Below are positions 47,970 to 57,171 of a DNA stretch of 64,000 nt, one piece after another. The notes under the pieces are model-generated. The model did not search any database. It was not told the origin of the DNA and was given only the letters and a program-made list of their open reading frames with translations. The stretch is taken from assembly GCF_021010575.1 (NCBI RefSeq), contig NZ_JAJNAG010000017.1, forward strand, positions 1 to 64,000. The letters are read 5' to 3'. The translations under genes were made by a program, and so were the position numbers. Within the stretch, counting starts at the first letter, position 1, and the number at the start of each line of letters is the position of its first letter. Origin of the DNA: Limnobaculum eriocheiris. Its GTDB lineage: Bacteria; Pseudomonadota; Gammaproteobacteria; Enterobacterales; Enterobacteriaceae.

Positions 47970-48015
47970 CACTATATATAGGTGTGTTCGAAATTACGTA
48001 CACTATATATTGTAC
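47970..48015 (-). promoter_or_regulatory. pair of NrdR boxes upstream of nrdDG
   Basis: CACTATATATAGGTGT (47970-47985) and ACACTATATATTGTAC (48000-48015) match the NrdR consensus acaCwAtATaTwGtgt. Their starts are 30 bp apart, close to three helical turns, the usual tandem arrangement for this dATP/ATP-sensing repressor. An FNR-like TTGACGAAGAACAA at 48041-48054 is a weaker candidate for anaerobic activation. No gene is evident between here and ygiQ. Confidence 0.75.
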
Positions 48016-48257
48016 CTGACACAAATAAAAGATGATTTATTTGACGAAGAACAAGGAATTGATTACTTGTTCATTCTTCAGGCGAAAACAACCGGAAAAA
48101 GTGTGCTTTTTCATCAAATGTATTGTTATAAATTTCATTGCATTGGTAATAATTCTGAGCGTGATTACTATTTGTCCGTGATTCAGCGCAATAAAACGGT
48201 ATAATTCCCAGCCTGCCGTATCGTCGGTTCCTCTAATAACGTTTAAATGAGTTTTCT

Positions 48258-50540
48258 ATGAGTAGCATTAGTCTGATCCAGCCTGAACGCGACCTGTTTT
48301 CCTATACGCCTTACTGGGCGGAGTGTTTTGGCACGGCACCTTTTTTGCCGATGTCCCGCGAGGAGATGGACACATTAGGATGGGACAGCTGTGACATTAT
48401 TATTGTGACCGGTGATGCTTATGTTGACCACCCCAGCTTTGGTATGGCAATTGTCGGAAGGATGCTGGAAGCTCAGGGGTTTCGCGTGGGCATTATTGCC
48501 CAGCCCGACTGGACTAACAAAGATGATTTTATGCGGCTTGGAAAACCCAATCTGTTTTTTGGGGTAACTGCAGGCAATATGGATTCCATGATTAACCGCT
48601 ATACCGCCGATCGACGTATGCGTCATGATGACGCCTATACGCCGGATAACGTTGGCGGTAAGCGACCAGACCGGGCTACGCTGGTGTATAGCCAACGTTG
48701 TAAAGAAGCCTATAAAGATGTTCCGGTGATCCTTGGGGGTATTGAAGCCAGCCTGCGTCGTATTGCCCATTATGACTACTGGTCTGATACCGTGCGCCGT
48801 TCTGTTTTGGTGGATTCAAAGGCCGACATGCTGGTTTACGGCAATGGTGAGCGCCCTATGGTTGAACTGGCTCACCGTCTGGCTGCGGGAGAAGCGATTG
48901 CTGATATTCAGGATATTCGTAACACTGCGCTAATGCGTAAAGGGCCTTTGCCGGGTTGGTCAGGCGTAGATTCCACCCGGCTGGATAAGCCGGGGCGCAT
49001 CGATCCTATTCCCCATCCTTATGGTGATGATTTACCCTGCGTTGATGAAGGCAGTCCGTTTGCTCCCGAAAAACAGCCGGTGGCAAAAGAGGTCGTTGTT
49101 CAACCCGTCAGGCCAAAGCCATGGGAAAAGACCTACGTTTTGCTGCCGTCTTATGAAAAAGTGAAGGCAGATAAAATCATGTATGCCCATGCCTCACGCA
49201 TTTTGCATCATGAAACTAACCCTGGCTGTGCCCGGGCACTATTGCAAAAACATGGGGATCGCTATGTGTGGATTAACCCACCGGCCATTCCATTGTCAAC
49301 GGAAGAGATGGACAGCGTGTTTGCACTGCCATATCAACGGGTTCCTCATCCTGCCTATAACGGCCAGAAACTGCCTGCCTATGAGATGATTCGCTTCTCC
49401 GTTAACATTATGCGCGGCTGTTATGGTGGTTGCTCATTCTGTTCGATCACCGAACACGAAGGGCGCATTATCCAGAGCCGTTCAGAAGATTCGATCATTC
49501 GCGAAATCGAAGAGATCCGTGATAGCGTACCGGGTTTCACCGGTATTATTTCTGACCTTGGTGGGCCAACGGCTAATATGTATATGCTGCGCTGCCAGTC
49601 ACCAAAAGCAGAACAGACTTGTCGCCGAGCTTCCTGTGTCTATCCTGAAATTTGTCAGCATATGGACACTAACCATGAGCCGACCATTAAACTTTATCGT
49701 CGGGCCAGAGATTTAAAAGGTATCAAGAAGATCCTGATTGCCTCCGGGGTTCGTTACGATTTAGCGGTACAAGACCCCCGTTATATTAAGGAACTGGCAA
49801 CCCATCACGTTGGTGGATATTTGAAGATAGCGCCGGAACATACCGAGAAAGGGCCGCTATCAAAAATGATGAAGCCCGGTATGGGCAGCTACGATCGCTT
49901 TAAAGAGCTGTTTGATACCTACTCTAAACAGGCTGGAAAAGAGCAGTATCTTATTCCTTATTTTATTTCGGCTCATCCGGGTACTGAAGATGAGGACATG
50001 GTTAATCTGGCATTATGGTTGAAGAAAAACCGCTTCCGTTTGGATCAGGTGCAAAACTTCTATCCGTCACCGTTGGCCAATTCAACCACCATGTATTACA
50101 CCGGTAAAAACCCGTTATCGAAAGTGGACTATAAGAGTGAAGACGTCACCATTCCAAAAGGGGATCGTCAGCGCCGGTTACAAAAAGCGCTGCTGCGTTA
50201 CCACGATCCAGCCAACTGGCCATTGATTCGTACTGCGCTGGAAGAGATGGGATTAAAGCATCTGATAGGGAGTCGCCGTGAATGTCTGGTGCCCGCGGCG
50301 ACCATTGAAGAACAAAGAGCCGCTAAACGTAATCTACGTCAGACGCGCCCGGCATTAACCAAACATACGGATATCACTCGTCAAAGAGATCCAGCAAAAG
50401 GGCACCAGGCAGCGGAAACATTCCGTAAACCAGACAATAAGGCGAAGAATGCCAGAGCTCAAGGCGGTAAGCAGGAAGCTGAACATTCAGCAAAAAGCGG
50501 AAAGGCGAAAGGTTCGGCCAGAAAAAAACCGTCTTTCTGA
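48258..50540 (+). CDS. ygiQ: YgiQ family radical SAM protein
   Basis: Protein of 760 aa (E. coli about 739). The N-terminal YgiQ domain has the [20 protein letters not shown] and [28 protein letters not shown] stretches, and the radical SAM core carries the CxxxCxxC cluster motif in [18 protein letters not shown] near residue 395. The C-terminal 80 residues are Lys/Ala-rich and low complexity. The reaction is unknown. It diverges from nrdD across the NrdR/DnaA control region. Confidence 0.93.
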   Translation: MSSISLIQPERDLFSYTPYWAECFGTAPFLPMSREEMDTLGWDSCDIIIVTGDAYVDHPSFGMAIVGRMLEAQGFRVGIIAQPDWTNKDDFMRLGKPNLFFGVTAGNMDSMINRYTADRRMRHDDAYTPDNVGGKRPDRATLVYSQRCKEAYKDVPVILGGIEASLRRIAHYDYWSDTVRRSVLVDSKADMLVYGNGERPMVELAHRLAAGEAIADIQDIRNTALMRKGPLPGWSGVDSTRLDKPGRIDPIPHPYGDDLPCVDEGSPFAPEKQPVAKEVVVQPVRPKPWEKTYVLLPSYEKVKADKIMYAHASRILHHETNPGCARALLQKHGDRYVWINPPAIPLSTEEMDSVFALPYQRVPHPAYNGQKLPAYEMIRFSVNIMRGCYGGCSFCSITEHEGRIIQSRSEDSIIREIEEIRDSVPGFTGIISDLGGPTANMYMLRCQSPKAEQTCRRASCVYPEICQHMDTNHEPTIKLYRRARDLKGIKKILIASGVRYDLAVQDPRYIKELATHHVGGYLKIAPEHTEKGPLSKMMKPGMGSYDRFKELFDTYSKQAGKEQYLIPYFISAHPGTEDEDMVNLALWLKKNRFRLDQVQNFYPSPLANSTTMYYTGKNPLSKVDYKSEDVTIPKGDRQRRLQKALLRYHDPANWPLIRTALEEMGLKHLIGSRRECLVPAATIEEQRAAKRNLRQTRPALTKHTDITRQRDPAKGHQAAETFRKPDNKAKNARAQGGKQEAEHSAKSGKAKGSARKKPSF

Positions 50541-50555
50541 GTGTTAAAAACGTTT

Positions 50556-50586
50556 GAAGCGGGTGAATGAGATGTTCACCCGCTTC
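50556..50586. terminator. bidirectional terminator after ygiQ
   Basis: GAAGCGGGTGAA and TTCACCCGCTTC form a perfect 12-bp stem around a 7-nt loop. On the plus strand GATAAAAG follows; on the minus strand AAACGTTTTTAAC follows. It can end ygiQ and also the small minus-strand reading frame at 50609-50800. Confidence 0.75.
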
Positions 50587-50608
50587 GATAAAAGATTGCC
50601 TGAATAAC

Positions 50609-50800
50609 TTACCGGTTATTCGACGAGGTTTTTGAGTGTTTATCGGTTTTAAATGTAAAACGCGATTTTTTCTTTTGCTGATGTTCGTCAGTCTGATTCA
50701 ATGAGACAGGGTTTGAACCGGTATTGGTTAGCGTTGTTAATCTGGGCAGTGAGAAATCTGCCAGCCCCAACACATTGGCTCGAAAGCAGGATAAATTCAT
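50609..50800 (-). CDS. possible small basic protein, 63 aa
   Basis: A 63-codon frame beginning MNLSCFRANVLGLADFSLPR and ending in a Lys/Ser/Thr/Asn-rich tail. I do not recognise it. Support: a strong ribosome site (GGGAGGGTGCT before the ATG), no overlap with other genes, and a terminator-like hairpin about 22 bp past the stop with a T-run on the minus strand. Against: short, low-complexity C-terminus and no known homologue. The first 20 residues could form an amphipathic helix. Confidence 0.4.
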   Translation of the reverse strand: MNLSCFRANVLGLADFSLPRLTTLTNTGSNPVSLNQTDEHQQKKKSRFTFKTDKHSKTSSNNR

Positions 50801-51205
50801 AGCACCCTCCCGTGAATATCTTAGTCACAACTATCTAACTATAAAACAGGCTGATTGTCCTGTCCGTTTATGCTGTCACATTCCAGCCAAATTTTCACAA
50901 TCGATAAAGGCCAAAACTACTACATACTTATGGTCGACGCCCGGAAACCTTAATCATAACGTTGGGTGATTCGGCAATTTTGGGAGTTTTTAACTTTTCA
51001 TTGATTTTGTGATCTCTCACAAATTAGATAATGAAAAAATTTTCACATTAAATATATGCAAAAGTATGAGTAATGATTGGGGGTTACCTTAATTATTGAT
51101 ATGTTTGTGCAATTTTTTTCAAAAAAATCCATTGAGGCATAACTTTTTTTATCGTTAGCTAACATCAACTACCTGTAATTATTGCTAACTATAAAGACGG
51201 ACATT
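50801..51205. promoter_or_regulatory. GH31 upstream region with a palindromic site
   Basis: A 405-bp region without a gene, AT-rich toward the GH31 start. TTTGTGA (51006-51012) and TCACAAA (51017-51023) are perfect arms around TCTC. It resembles a CRP site, but the spacer is 4 bp instead of the required 6, so another regulator is more likely. No clear -35/-10 pair can be called with confidence. Confidence 0.4.
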
Positions 51206-53581
51206 ATGAAAACACTCAAGAACTGGACGTTGCAGCAACAGCTCCCCGATCGTATTGAACTTAATGTTGATAGCCGCCATTGCTTTTGTTTGTATGTATT
51301 GGAATCAGATCTGTTTCGGGTTCTTATCAAGCAAAACAACCAATTAGCACTGGACCGTACCTGGACTATTGCACCGGATAACGATACCCCCTGGGAAGGG
51401 CGTTCCAGATTAAGCTGTGAGGGCTTCTCCCTACCCGGCTACCAATTAGAACAGCAAGATAAGTGGCTACGCGTTAGTACCGATACACTACGGGTTACTA
51501 TTCATCAGCCGCTATGGCTGGAGTGGGAATACAAAACCCAAAACGGCGACTGGCAACTGCTAACCGCCGATCGTCCTACCAGCGCCTACTTATTGAATGC
51601 CCACGGCGATGGTGTTGCCCATTATCAACGCCGTTACGGCAATGAGCAGTTTTATGGTTTGGGAGAAAAGGCGGGCGATCTGAACCGTAGTGGCCGTCGG
51701 TTTGAAATGCGTAATCTGGATGCGATGGGCTATAACGCTGCCTCTACCGACCCGTTGTATAAGCACATTCCCTTTACCATCACCCGCCGTAATGAAGTTA
51801 GCTTTGGTCTGTTTTACGATAACCTGAGCAGTTGCTGGTTGGATTTGGGTAAAGAGCTGGATAATTATCATCTGCCTTACCGCCGCTATCAGGCTGAGGC
51901 AGGGGATCTGGATTACTACCTGTTTCTTGGGCCAAAAGTATTGGATGTTACCAAGAAGTTTGTTCAACTCACGGGAAAAACCTTCTTTGGGCCAAAGTGG
52001 AGCCTGGGTTACAGCGGCTCAACAATGCACTACACCGACGCGCCGGATGCTCAACAACAGCTGCAAAAATTTATTACGTTATGTAATGAGCACCAGATTC
52101 CTTGTGACTCTTTCCAGCTTTCATCCGGTTATACCTCGATTAACAATAAGCGCTACGTCTTTAACTGGAACTACGACAAAGTACCTCAACCAAAGATGTT
52201 GAGTCAGGCATTTCATCAGGCTGGATTAAAACTGGCTGCAAATATCAAACCTTGCCTGTTACAAGACCATCCTAAATATCAGGAAGTGGCGAAAGCCGGA
52301 TTGTTTATTCGTGATTCCGAATCCGATGCGCCAGAGCGTTCCGTCTTCTGGGATGATGAAGGCTCTCATATTGATTTTACTAACCCACAAGCCATTAAAT
52401 GGTGGCAGGGAAATGTCACTCAGCAACTGCTGGAAATGGGTATAGATTCAACCTGGAACGACAATAACGAATATGAAGTATGGGATGGCGAAGCGGTTTG
52501 TCACGGTTTTGGTCGTCCGATTGCCATTAAGCATATCCGTCCGGTGATGCCATTGTTGATGTGTCGTTCTTCCATGGAAGCCCAGCAGAAGTTTGCTCCG
52601 GAAAAACGGCCTTATCTAATCTCACGTTCCGGTTGTGCCGGTATGCAACGCTATGTGCAGACATGGAGTGGCGATAACCGCACCAGTTGGCAGACGTTGC
52701 GCTATAACACTCGCATGGGTGTCGGCATGAGTTTATCCGGTTTGTATAACGTGGGGCACGATGTTGGGGGATTCTCCGGCGATCGTCCTGATGCCGAGCT
52801 GTTTGTTCGTTGGGTACAAAATGGTGTGATGCATCCGCGTTTTACCATCCACTCATGGAATGATGATCATACGGTGAATGAACCCTGGATGTATCCGGAA
52901 GCGACTCCTGCGATTCGCGATGCTATTAAATTGCGTTATCGTCTGCTGCCGTATTTTTATAACTTGCTATGGCAAGCCCATCGTGACGATGAGCCAATGC
53001 TTCGAGCTACTTTTCTGGACCATGAGCATGACAATAATACATTCAGCGAAACCGATGATTTCCTGATTGGTAAAGATCTGCTGGTTGCCAGCGTGGTAGA
53101 ACAAGGTCAGCGTGAACGCCCGGTTTACTTGCCTGATAATCAAAGTGGCTGGTACTGTTTCTACTCTGGTCAATGTCATAAAGGTGGGCAAAAAATTGTA
53201 TTACCTGCGCCATTGGATCGTTTACCGCTGTTAGTCAAAGCGGGAACAGTATTACCGTTATCGACCCATACCGGTTCTACACAATTAGTTAAGCAAGAAG
53301 TTCGTGAACTGCATATTTTCCCTCTGGTAGCCGCGGGAGAAACCCGTGGTGAAATCTTTGAAGATGACGGTGAAAGCTTTGGCTATCGTGAGGGTAATGC
53401 CCTATGGCTAAACTGGACGTTAACCAGCGATACAAACCGTATTGATCTGAAAATTGACGTGAAAGGCAGCTATGCTCCTGTATGGGATACTCTGAAAATG
53501 GTATTACCACAGGGAGAGAAACGCAGCCTGTATGTGAATGGTCAGGCGGTTGAGCAAATGGCGCTGTCGTCGTTGAGGTAA
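51206..53581 (+). CDS. glycoside hydrolase family 31 alpha-glucosidase
   Basis: Protein of 791 aa from the ATG at 51206. It has an N-terminal beta-sandwich (about 1-240, with NEQFYGLGEKAGDLNRSG) and a (beta/alpha)8 barrel (about 265-610). The GH31 nucleophile lies in STWNDNNEYE and the acid/base Asp in WSGDNRTSW. C-terminal beta domains follow from about 620. No signal peptide, so it should act in the cytoplasm on imported alpha-glucosides. The specificity cannot be read off. It stands alone before the hexuronate genes; a shared role with them is not shown by a common operator. Confidence 0.9.
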   Translation: MKTLKNWTLQQQLPDRIELNVDSRHCFCLYVLESDLFRVLIKQNNQLALDRTWTIAPDNDTPWEGRSRLSCEGFSLPGYQLEQQDKWLRVSTDTLRVTIHQPLWLEWEYKTQNGDWQLLTADRPTSAYLLNAHGDGVAHYQRRYGNEQFYGLGEKAGDLNRSGRRFEMRNLDAMGYNAASTDPLYKHIPFTITRRNEVSFGLFYDNLSSCWLDLGKELDNYHLPYRRYQAEAGDLDYYLFLGPKVLDVTKKFVQLTGKTFFGPKWSLGYSGSTMHYTDAPDAQQQLQKFITLCNEHQIPCDSFQLSSGYTSINNKRYVFNWNYDKVPQPKMLSQAFHQAGLKLAANIKPCLLQDHPKYQEVAKAGLFIRDSESDAPERSVFWDDEGSHIDFTNPQAIKWWQGNVTQQLLEMGIDSTWNDNNEYEVWDGEAVCHGFGRPIAIKHIRPVMPLLMCRSSMEAQQKFAPEKRPYLISRSGCAGMQRYVQTWSGDNRTSWQTLRYNTRMGVGMSLSGLYNVGHDVGGFSGDRPDAELFVRWVQNGVMHPRFTIHSWNDDHTVNEPWMYPEATPAIRDAIKLRYRLLPYFYNLLWQAHRDDEPMLRATFLDHEHDNNTFSETDDFLIGKDLLVASVVEQGQRERPVYLPDNQSGWYCFYSGQCHKGGQKIVLPAPLDRLPLLVKAGTVLPLSTHTGSTQLVKQEVRELHIFPLVAAGETRGEIFEDDGESFGYREGNALWLNWTLTSDTNRIDLKIDVKGSYAPVWDTLKMVLPQGEKRSLYVNGQAVEQMALSSLR

Positions 53582-53607
53582 AGTGAGATTAATTCAGTAT
53601 TGAAATA

Positions 53608-53633
53608 GAAATGGCGCCTTATGGCGCCATTTC
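53608..53633. terminator. bidirectional terminator between GH31 and uxuA
   Basis: GAAATGGCGCC and GGCGCCATTTC are perfect 11-bp arms around TTAT, midway between two convergent genes. The T-tracts are short, but the stem is strong in both directions. Confidence 0.7.
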
Positions 53634-53654
53634 ATATATCAGAAGATCAAAACA

Positions 53655-54845
53655 TTACTTCAGATCGTTAAAGAAAGTGCGCTTCAATGCCAGCTCAACG
53701 CCACGTATTTCTGCCAGACCTTTCAGACGACCAATGGCGGAGTAGCCCGGGTTGGTTTTCTTCTTCAGGTCATCCAGCATCTGGTGCCCATGGTCAGGGC
53801 GCATTGGGATCTTGCGCATATCGCCGGTTTTTTGACGGCGGGACTCTTCTTCCAGAATGGCTTTCACCACCGAATACATATCCACATCGCCATCTAAATG
53901 GGCCCCTTCATGGAAGGTTTTTGGGTTATCTTCACGGCAGGTTGAGCGCAAATGGGTAAAGTGAATGCGATCGCCAAAGGTTTCGATCATTCTGACTAAA
54001 TCGTTATCAGCCCGAACGCCGTAAGAACCTGTACACATGGTGAAACCATTGTGAATACTGTCGACGGTCTCTTTTAACCACTGCATATCTTCGATAGTGG
54101 AAACAATACGCGGCAGCCCCAGAATTGGACGCGGTGGATCGTCCGGATGTACTGCCAGACGTAAGCCACAGGCTTCGGCTACCGGAACAATCGCTTTCAG
54201 GAAATAAGCCATATGCTCACGCAGTTTGGCTTTATCAATACCATCATAAGTTGAGAGGTGCTTACGGAATTGCTCCAGAGTATAACCCTCTTCAGCACCC
54301 GGCAGACCGGCGATAATATTGCGTACCAGTTTATCAATATCAGCCTGACTCATGGCTTCATAGTAGGCCTTAGCCTGAGCAACTTCTTCGGGGGTATAGT
54401 CTGCTTCGGCACCCGGGCGCTTTAACATATGCAGTTCAAAGGCAGCAAAAGCGATTTGGTCAAAGCGCAGCGCTTTAGAGCCATCAGGCAATACATATTC
54501 AAGGTCGGTACGGGTCCAGTCTAATACCGGCATAAAGTTGTAGCATACGGTATCAATACCGCAGGCGGCCAGATTGCGGATAGATTGCTGATAATTAGCG
54601 ATATGCTGCTTATAGTTACCGGTCTGAGTTTTGATCTCTTCATGAACCGGTATGCTTTCTACCACTGACCAGACTAACCCTTTCTCTTCGATTACTTTTT
54701 TACGTTTTTCAATCTCTTCAATACTCCAGACGTCACCGTTGGGAATATGATGCAATGCCGTCACAATACCGGTAGCACCGGCCTGGCGAATATCATCTAA
54801 AGATACCAGGTCATTAGGGCCATACCAACGCCATGTTTGTTCCAT
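53655..54845 (-). CDS. uxuA: mannonate dehydratase UxuA
   Basis: Protein of 396 aa (E. coli 394) that dehydrates D-mannonate to 2-keto-3-deoxygluconate, the last dedicated step of glucuronate breakdown before KdgK. Metal-binding His/Cys residues lie in [29 protein letters not shown] and [52 protein letters not shown] is typical of the family. AAGGTATTTATAT precedes the ATG. It follows uxuR on the same strand and may be cotranscribed with it. Confidence 0.96.
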   Translation of the reverse strand: MEQTWRWYGPNDLVSLDDIRQAGATGIVTALHHIPNGDVWSIEEIEKRKKVIEEKGLVWSVVESIPVHEEIKTQTGNYKQHIANYQQSIRNLAACGIDTVCYNFMPVLDWTRTDLEYVLPDGSKALRFDQIAFAAFELHMLKRPGAEADYTPEEVAQAKAYYEAMSQADIDKLVRNIIAGLPGAEEGYTLEQFRKHLSTYDGIDKAKLREHMAYFLKAIVPVAEACGLRLAVHPDDPPRPILGLPRIVSTIEDMQWLKETVDSIHNGFTMCTGSYGVRADNDLVRMIETFGDRIHFTHLRSTCREDNPKTFHEGAHLDGDVDMYSVVKAILEEESRRQKTGDMRKIPMRPDHGHQMLDDLKKKTNPGYSAIGRLKGLAEIRGVELALKRTFFNDLK

Positions 54846-54964
54846 ATATAAATACCTTCAAATCAGGGTGTTAAAGACAGCAGCAACCCCGCCATAAATA
54901 GCGTATAAACATAAAATTATATTTAATCGACTAATCAGCGTTGCGCTATATGTCGCTTATCTGA

Positions 54965-54988
54965 CCATGACAGAGGAGCCTGCCATGG
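54965..54988 (-). repeat. imperfect palindrome between uxuR and uxuA
   Basis: CCATGACAG and CTGCCATGG flank AGGAGC with one mismatch. It lies 25 bp past the uxuR stop and 120 bp before uxuA on the minus strand. A structural or attenuating role is possible; it does not resemble the uxuR operator. Confidence 0.35.
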
Positions 54989-55012
54989 CGGTTATTAGCT
55001 TTTCCCGTAATA

Positions 55013-55765
55013 TCAGGGATCCTGATTTTCAACGGGAACTGATTCAAAAAGATAACCATCAAAAGAGGGGTCATCCAAATCAGAAAGTTCCATCAACTTT
55101 TGTTTCACATTCTCCAGATGCTGCCACATTGCCTGACGGGCACCTTGAGGATCTCTGCGTTGTAATGCCTGCAAAATCTTGTTGTGATCGCTAAGCCAGG
55201 CTCGCCGATAGTCCTGATTGGAGATATGGGTATGTAGCTTTTGCCACATGGCGCTGTCCCGGCGGCGGCGCCACAGGTCTTGCACCATATCTTCCAGCAG
55301 CGAGTTTTGAGTAGCTTTAGCGATCAGGGTATGGAACAGCTCATCACCGTCATAATTAGTTTGCCCGCTTTCCAGAGCGGAACGCTCCTGCTCAAGTGCT
55401 TGACGCAGTTCAGCAATATCCGATTTAACCAATTGAGTGGCGGCAAAGGCGGCAATGTTGCTTTCCAGCAGTTGCCGCGCCTGTAGCATTTCAAAAGGAC
55501 CAATATCGTCACTGTTCTGTTGCGTAGCTTGCTTAACATTGTCAGGCAGGTTTATTACATAAACCCCGGAGCCTTTACGCACATCAACCAAATTTTCTAA
55601 TTCCAGCATGATTAATGCTTCGCGAATTACCGCCCGGCTAACGCTGAACTGGGCGGCGATATCCCTTTCCGGTGGTAGGCGTGAACCCACAGGAAAGTTA
55701 CCTGAGCTCAGCATGGCTTTTAGCGCTTTACCAATTTCTTGATAGGAGCGTTTAGCACCTGACAT
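55013..55765 (-). CDS. uxuR: GntR/FadR-family hexuronate regulator (UxuR/ExuR type)
   Basis: Protein of 250 aa with an N-terminal winged helix (about 8-72, RLPPERDIAAQFSVSRAVIREALIMLE) and an FCD ligand-binding domain (about 95-235), where GPFEMLQARQLLESNIAAFAA and MWQHLENVKQKLMELSD are nearly the E. coli UxuR/ExuR sequences. It looks slightly closer to UxuR. It should repress the uxu and dct genes in the absence of hexuronates. Its start has AAGGATATAAC, and a UxuR-type operator sits 73 bp upstream, implying autoregulation. Confidence 0.9.
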   Translation of the reverse strand: MSGAKRSYQEIGKALKAMLSSGNFPVGSRLPPERDIAAQFSVSRAVIREALIMLELENLVDVRKGSGVYVINLPDNVKQATQQNSDDIGPFEMLQARQLLESNIAAFAATQLVKSDIAELRQALEQERSALESGQTNYDGDELFHTLIAKATQNSLLEDMVQDLWRRRRDSAMWQKLHTHISNQDYRRAWLSDHNKILQALQRRDPQGARQAMWQHLENVKQKLMELSDLDDPSFDGYLFESVPVENQDP

Positions 55766-55837
55766 GTTATATCCTTAGCGTTATATGGTCTTGGTAGGTA
55801 TCTGGCTAATTGTAGCAATATCCGACACAAGATCAAT

Positions 55838-55855
55838 TAACTGGTTGACCAATTA
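55838..55855. promoter_or_regulatory. UxuR/ExuR-type operator 1, upstream of uxuR
   Basis: TAACTGGTTGACCAATTA holds the core TGGTTGACCA (55842-55851) shared with two other sites in this locus. It resembles the E. coli ExuR/UxuR consensus AAATTGGTATACCAATTT, with 13 of the central 16 positions agreeing. Position fits autoregulation of uxuR. Confidence 0.65.
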
Positions 55856-55869
55856 TGCGATTTGTACCA

Positions 55870-56844
55870 TTAGATTTTTTTCATAGAATCAACCAGTTGA
55901 TAAACTTCAGGATTACTCTTCTGTAAGTTGTCATACATTGGTTGAACCGCCCGCTGGAAGCTGGCCTTTTCCGGATAGCTAAACTGCACGCCCATCTTCT
56001 CGGCTTTTACTTTCTCTTCTGCATTAGACTTAGCCCATAACTCTTTCATAAACATCATGGATTCATCTGCGGCTTGCTGTAAGGCCTTTTGGTCTTTTTC
56101 TGACAAACCGTCCCAGACTTTGGCTGAGATTACCAGCACGTCAGGAATTGAGGTGTGCTCATCTACGCTATAGAACTTTGTGACTTCACCGTGGCGATTC
56201 AGTGTCAGTGCCGTCAGGTTGTTTTCAGCGGCATCAACCACGCCCTGTTGTAACGCAGTATATAACTCACCATATGCCAGAGGCGTAGGGTTACCCCCTA
56301 ACAGCTTAATCATTTCAACGGCACTTGGACTTGGCTGAACGCGAATTTTTAACCCTTTCAGATCTTCCGGTGAGTTGATGGCCTTTTTAGCGTAGAAGCT
56401 GCGAGAACCTGCATCATAGTAGGTCAAACCAATGAAGCCATTTGGTCGGGAAGATTGTAAAATTGATTTTCCTGATTCACTTAACATGGCGCGGTAGTAA
56501 TGTTCACGATCGGTGAACAGATAAGGCATGTTAAAGGCGCCATAGTTTTTAGAGAATGCCTCCAGCTCGGCAGCATTGGATTTGGCCATGGCTAACGCGC
56601 CGTTCTGTACTAATTCCAGAGACTCCCTTTGGTCGCCCAATTGCGCATCCGGATAAATGCGGATAATCAGATTTCCATCAGACAGCTCTTTTGCCCGGCT
56701 GGCCATTTGTTCCATGGCTTTTTGTACCGGATGGTTGCGGTTATGGTTATGGCTGAGTTTCATGGTAACCGCAGCATAGGTTGGTGCTGCTACCATCATG
56801 ATGGAGCCAATAATTAGAGGCAACAAGCCCTTCTTTAATGACAT
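55870..56844 (-). CDS. TRAP transporter substrate-binding protein DctP
   Basis: Periplasmic solute-binding protein of 324 aa. A signal peptide (about 1-24, ending TYAA) precedes a DctP domain (about 25-320) with the substrate-contacting Arg in KGLKIRVQPSPSAVEMIKLLGGNPTPLAYGELYTALQQGVVDAAENN. The nearby uxu/uxa genes make a hexuronate such as glucuronate the likely cargo. AAGGAGAGTTAC precedes the ATG. It is transcribed away from its dctQM partners and toward uxuR, an unusual split. Confidence 0.92.
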   Translation of the reverse strand: MSLKKGLLPLIIGSIMMVAAPTYAAVTMKLSHNHNRNHPVQKAMEQMASRAKELSDGNLIIRIYPDAQLGDQRESLELVQNGALAMAKSNAAELEAFSKNYGAFNMPYLFTDREHYYRAMLSESGKSILQSSRPNGFIGLTYYDAGSRSFYAKKAINSPEDLKGLKIRVQPSPSAVEMIKLLGGNPTPLAYGELYTALQQGVVDAAENNLTALTLNRHGEVTKFYSVDEHTSIPDVLVISAKVWDGLSEKDQKALQQAADESMMFMKELWAKSNAEEKVKAEKMGVQFSYPEKASFQRAVQPMYDNLQKSNPEVYQLVDSMKKI

Positions 56845-56954
56845 GTAACTCTCCTTCTGTCGTTGTTGTATTTTTTAGAGTGGGTATAGCAGGGTACGTT
56901 CAGCAGGCTGACCACTTTGAGGTAAAAAGTCAAAATAAAATGTAATAATAATGC

Positions 56955-56972
56955 AAATTGGTTGACCAATAT
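56955..56972. promoter_or_regulatory. UxuR/ExuR-type operator 2, between dctP and dctQ
   Basis: AAATTGGTTGACCAATAT is the best of the three sites: it differs from the E. coli consensus AAATTGGTATACCAATTT only at the centre and one flank. Located 111 bp before dctP and 200 bp before dctQ in the 327-bp divergent gap, it should control both transcription directions. The rest of the gap is AT-rich without another clear motif. Confidence 0.75.
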
Positions 56973-57171
56973 CTCAAAATTGCAATAAGGTCGCTTGAAT
57001 TGATTGATCGAGAAACAGAAAAAATGTCTTATAACACGGACTAATTTTGTGTGAAATTCTGGCTTAATAATAGTTATTACATTTAAATCATGTGGTTGTG
57101 GCTAAATAAATAAAATAAATTTGTTAGTCCTGCTAAATCTGCAATATCAATAGAATAGGGAGTCAAACTTG

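Noticed and set aside
48010-48204. 64-codon frame between nrdD and ygiQ
   Set aside because: Starts with TTG inside a NrdR box, has no ribosome site, and a composition like non-coding DNA; control region is the better reading.
51006-51023. Functional CRP site
   Set aside because: Half-sites are good but the spacer is 4 bp where CRP needs 6.
54967-55194. 75-codon plus-strand frame starting before the uxuR 3' end
   Set aside because: Two thirds of it overlaps uxuR on the other strand; the remainder is a palindrome. No independent support.
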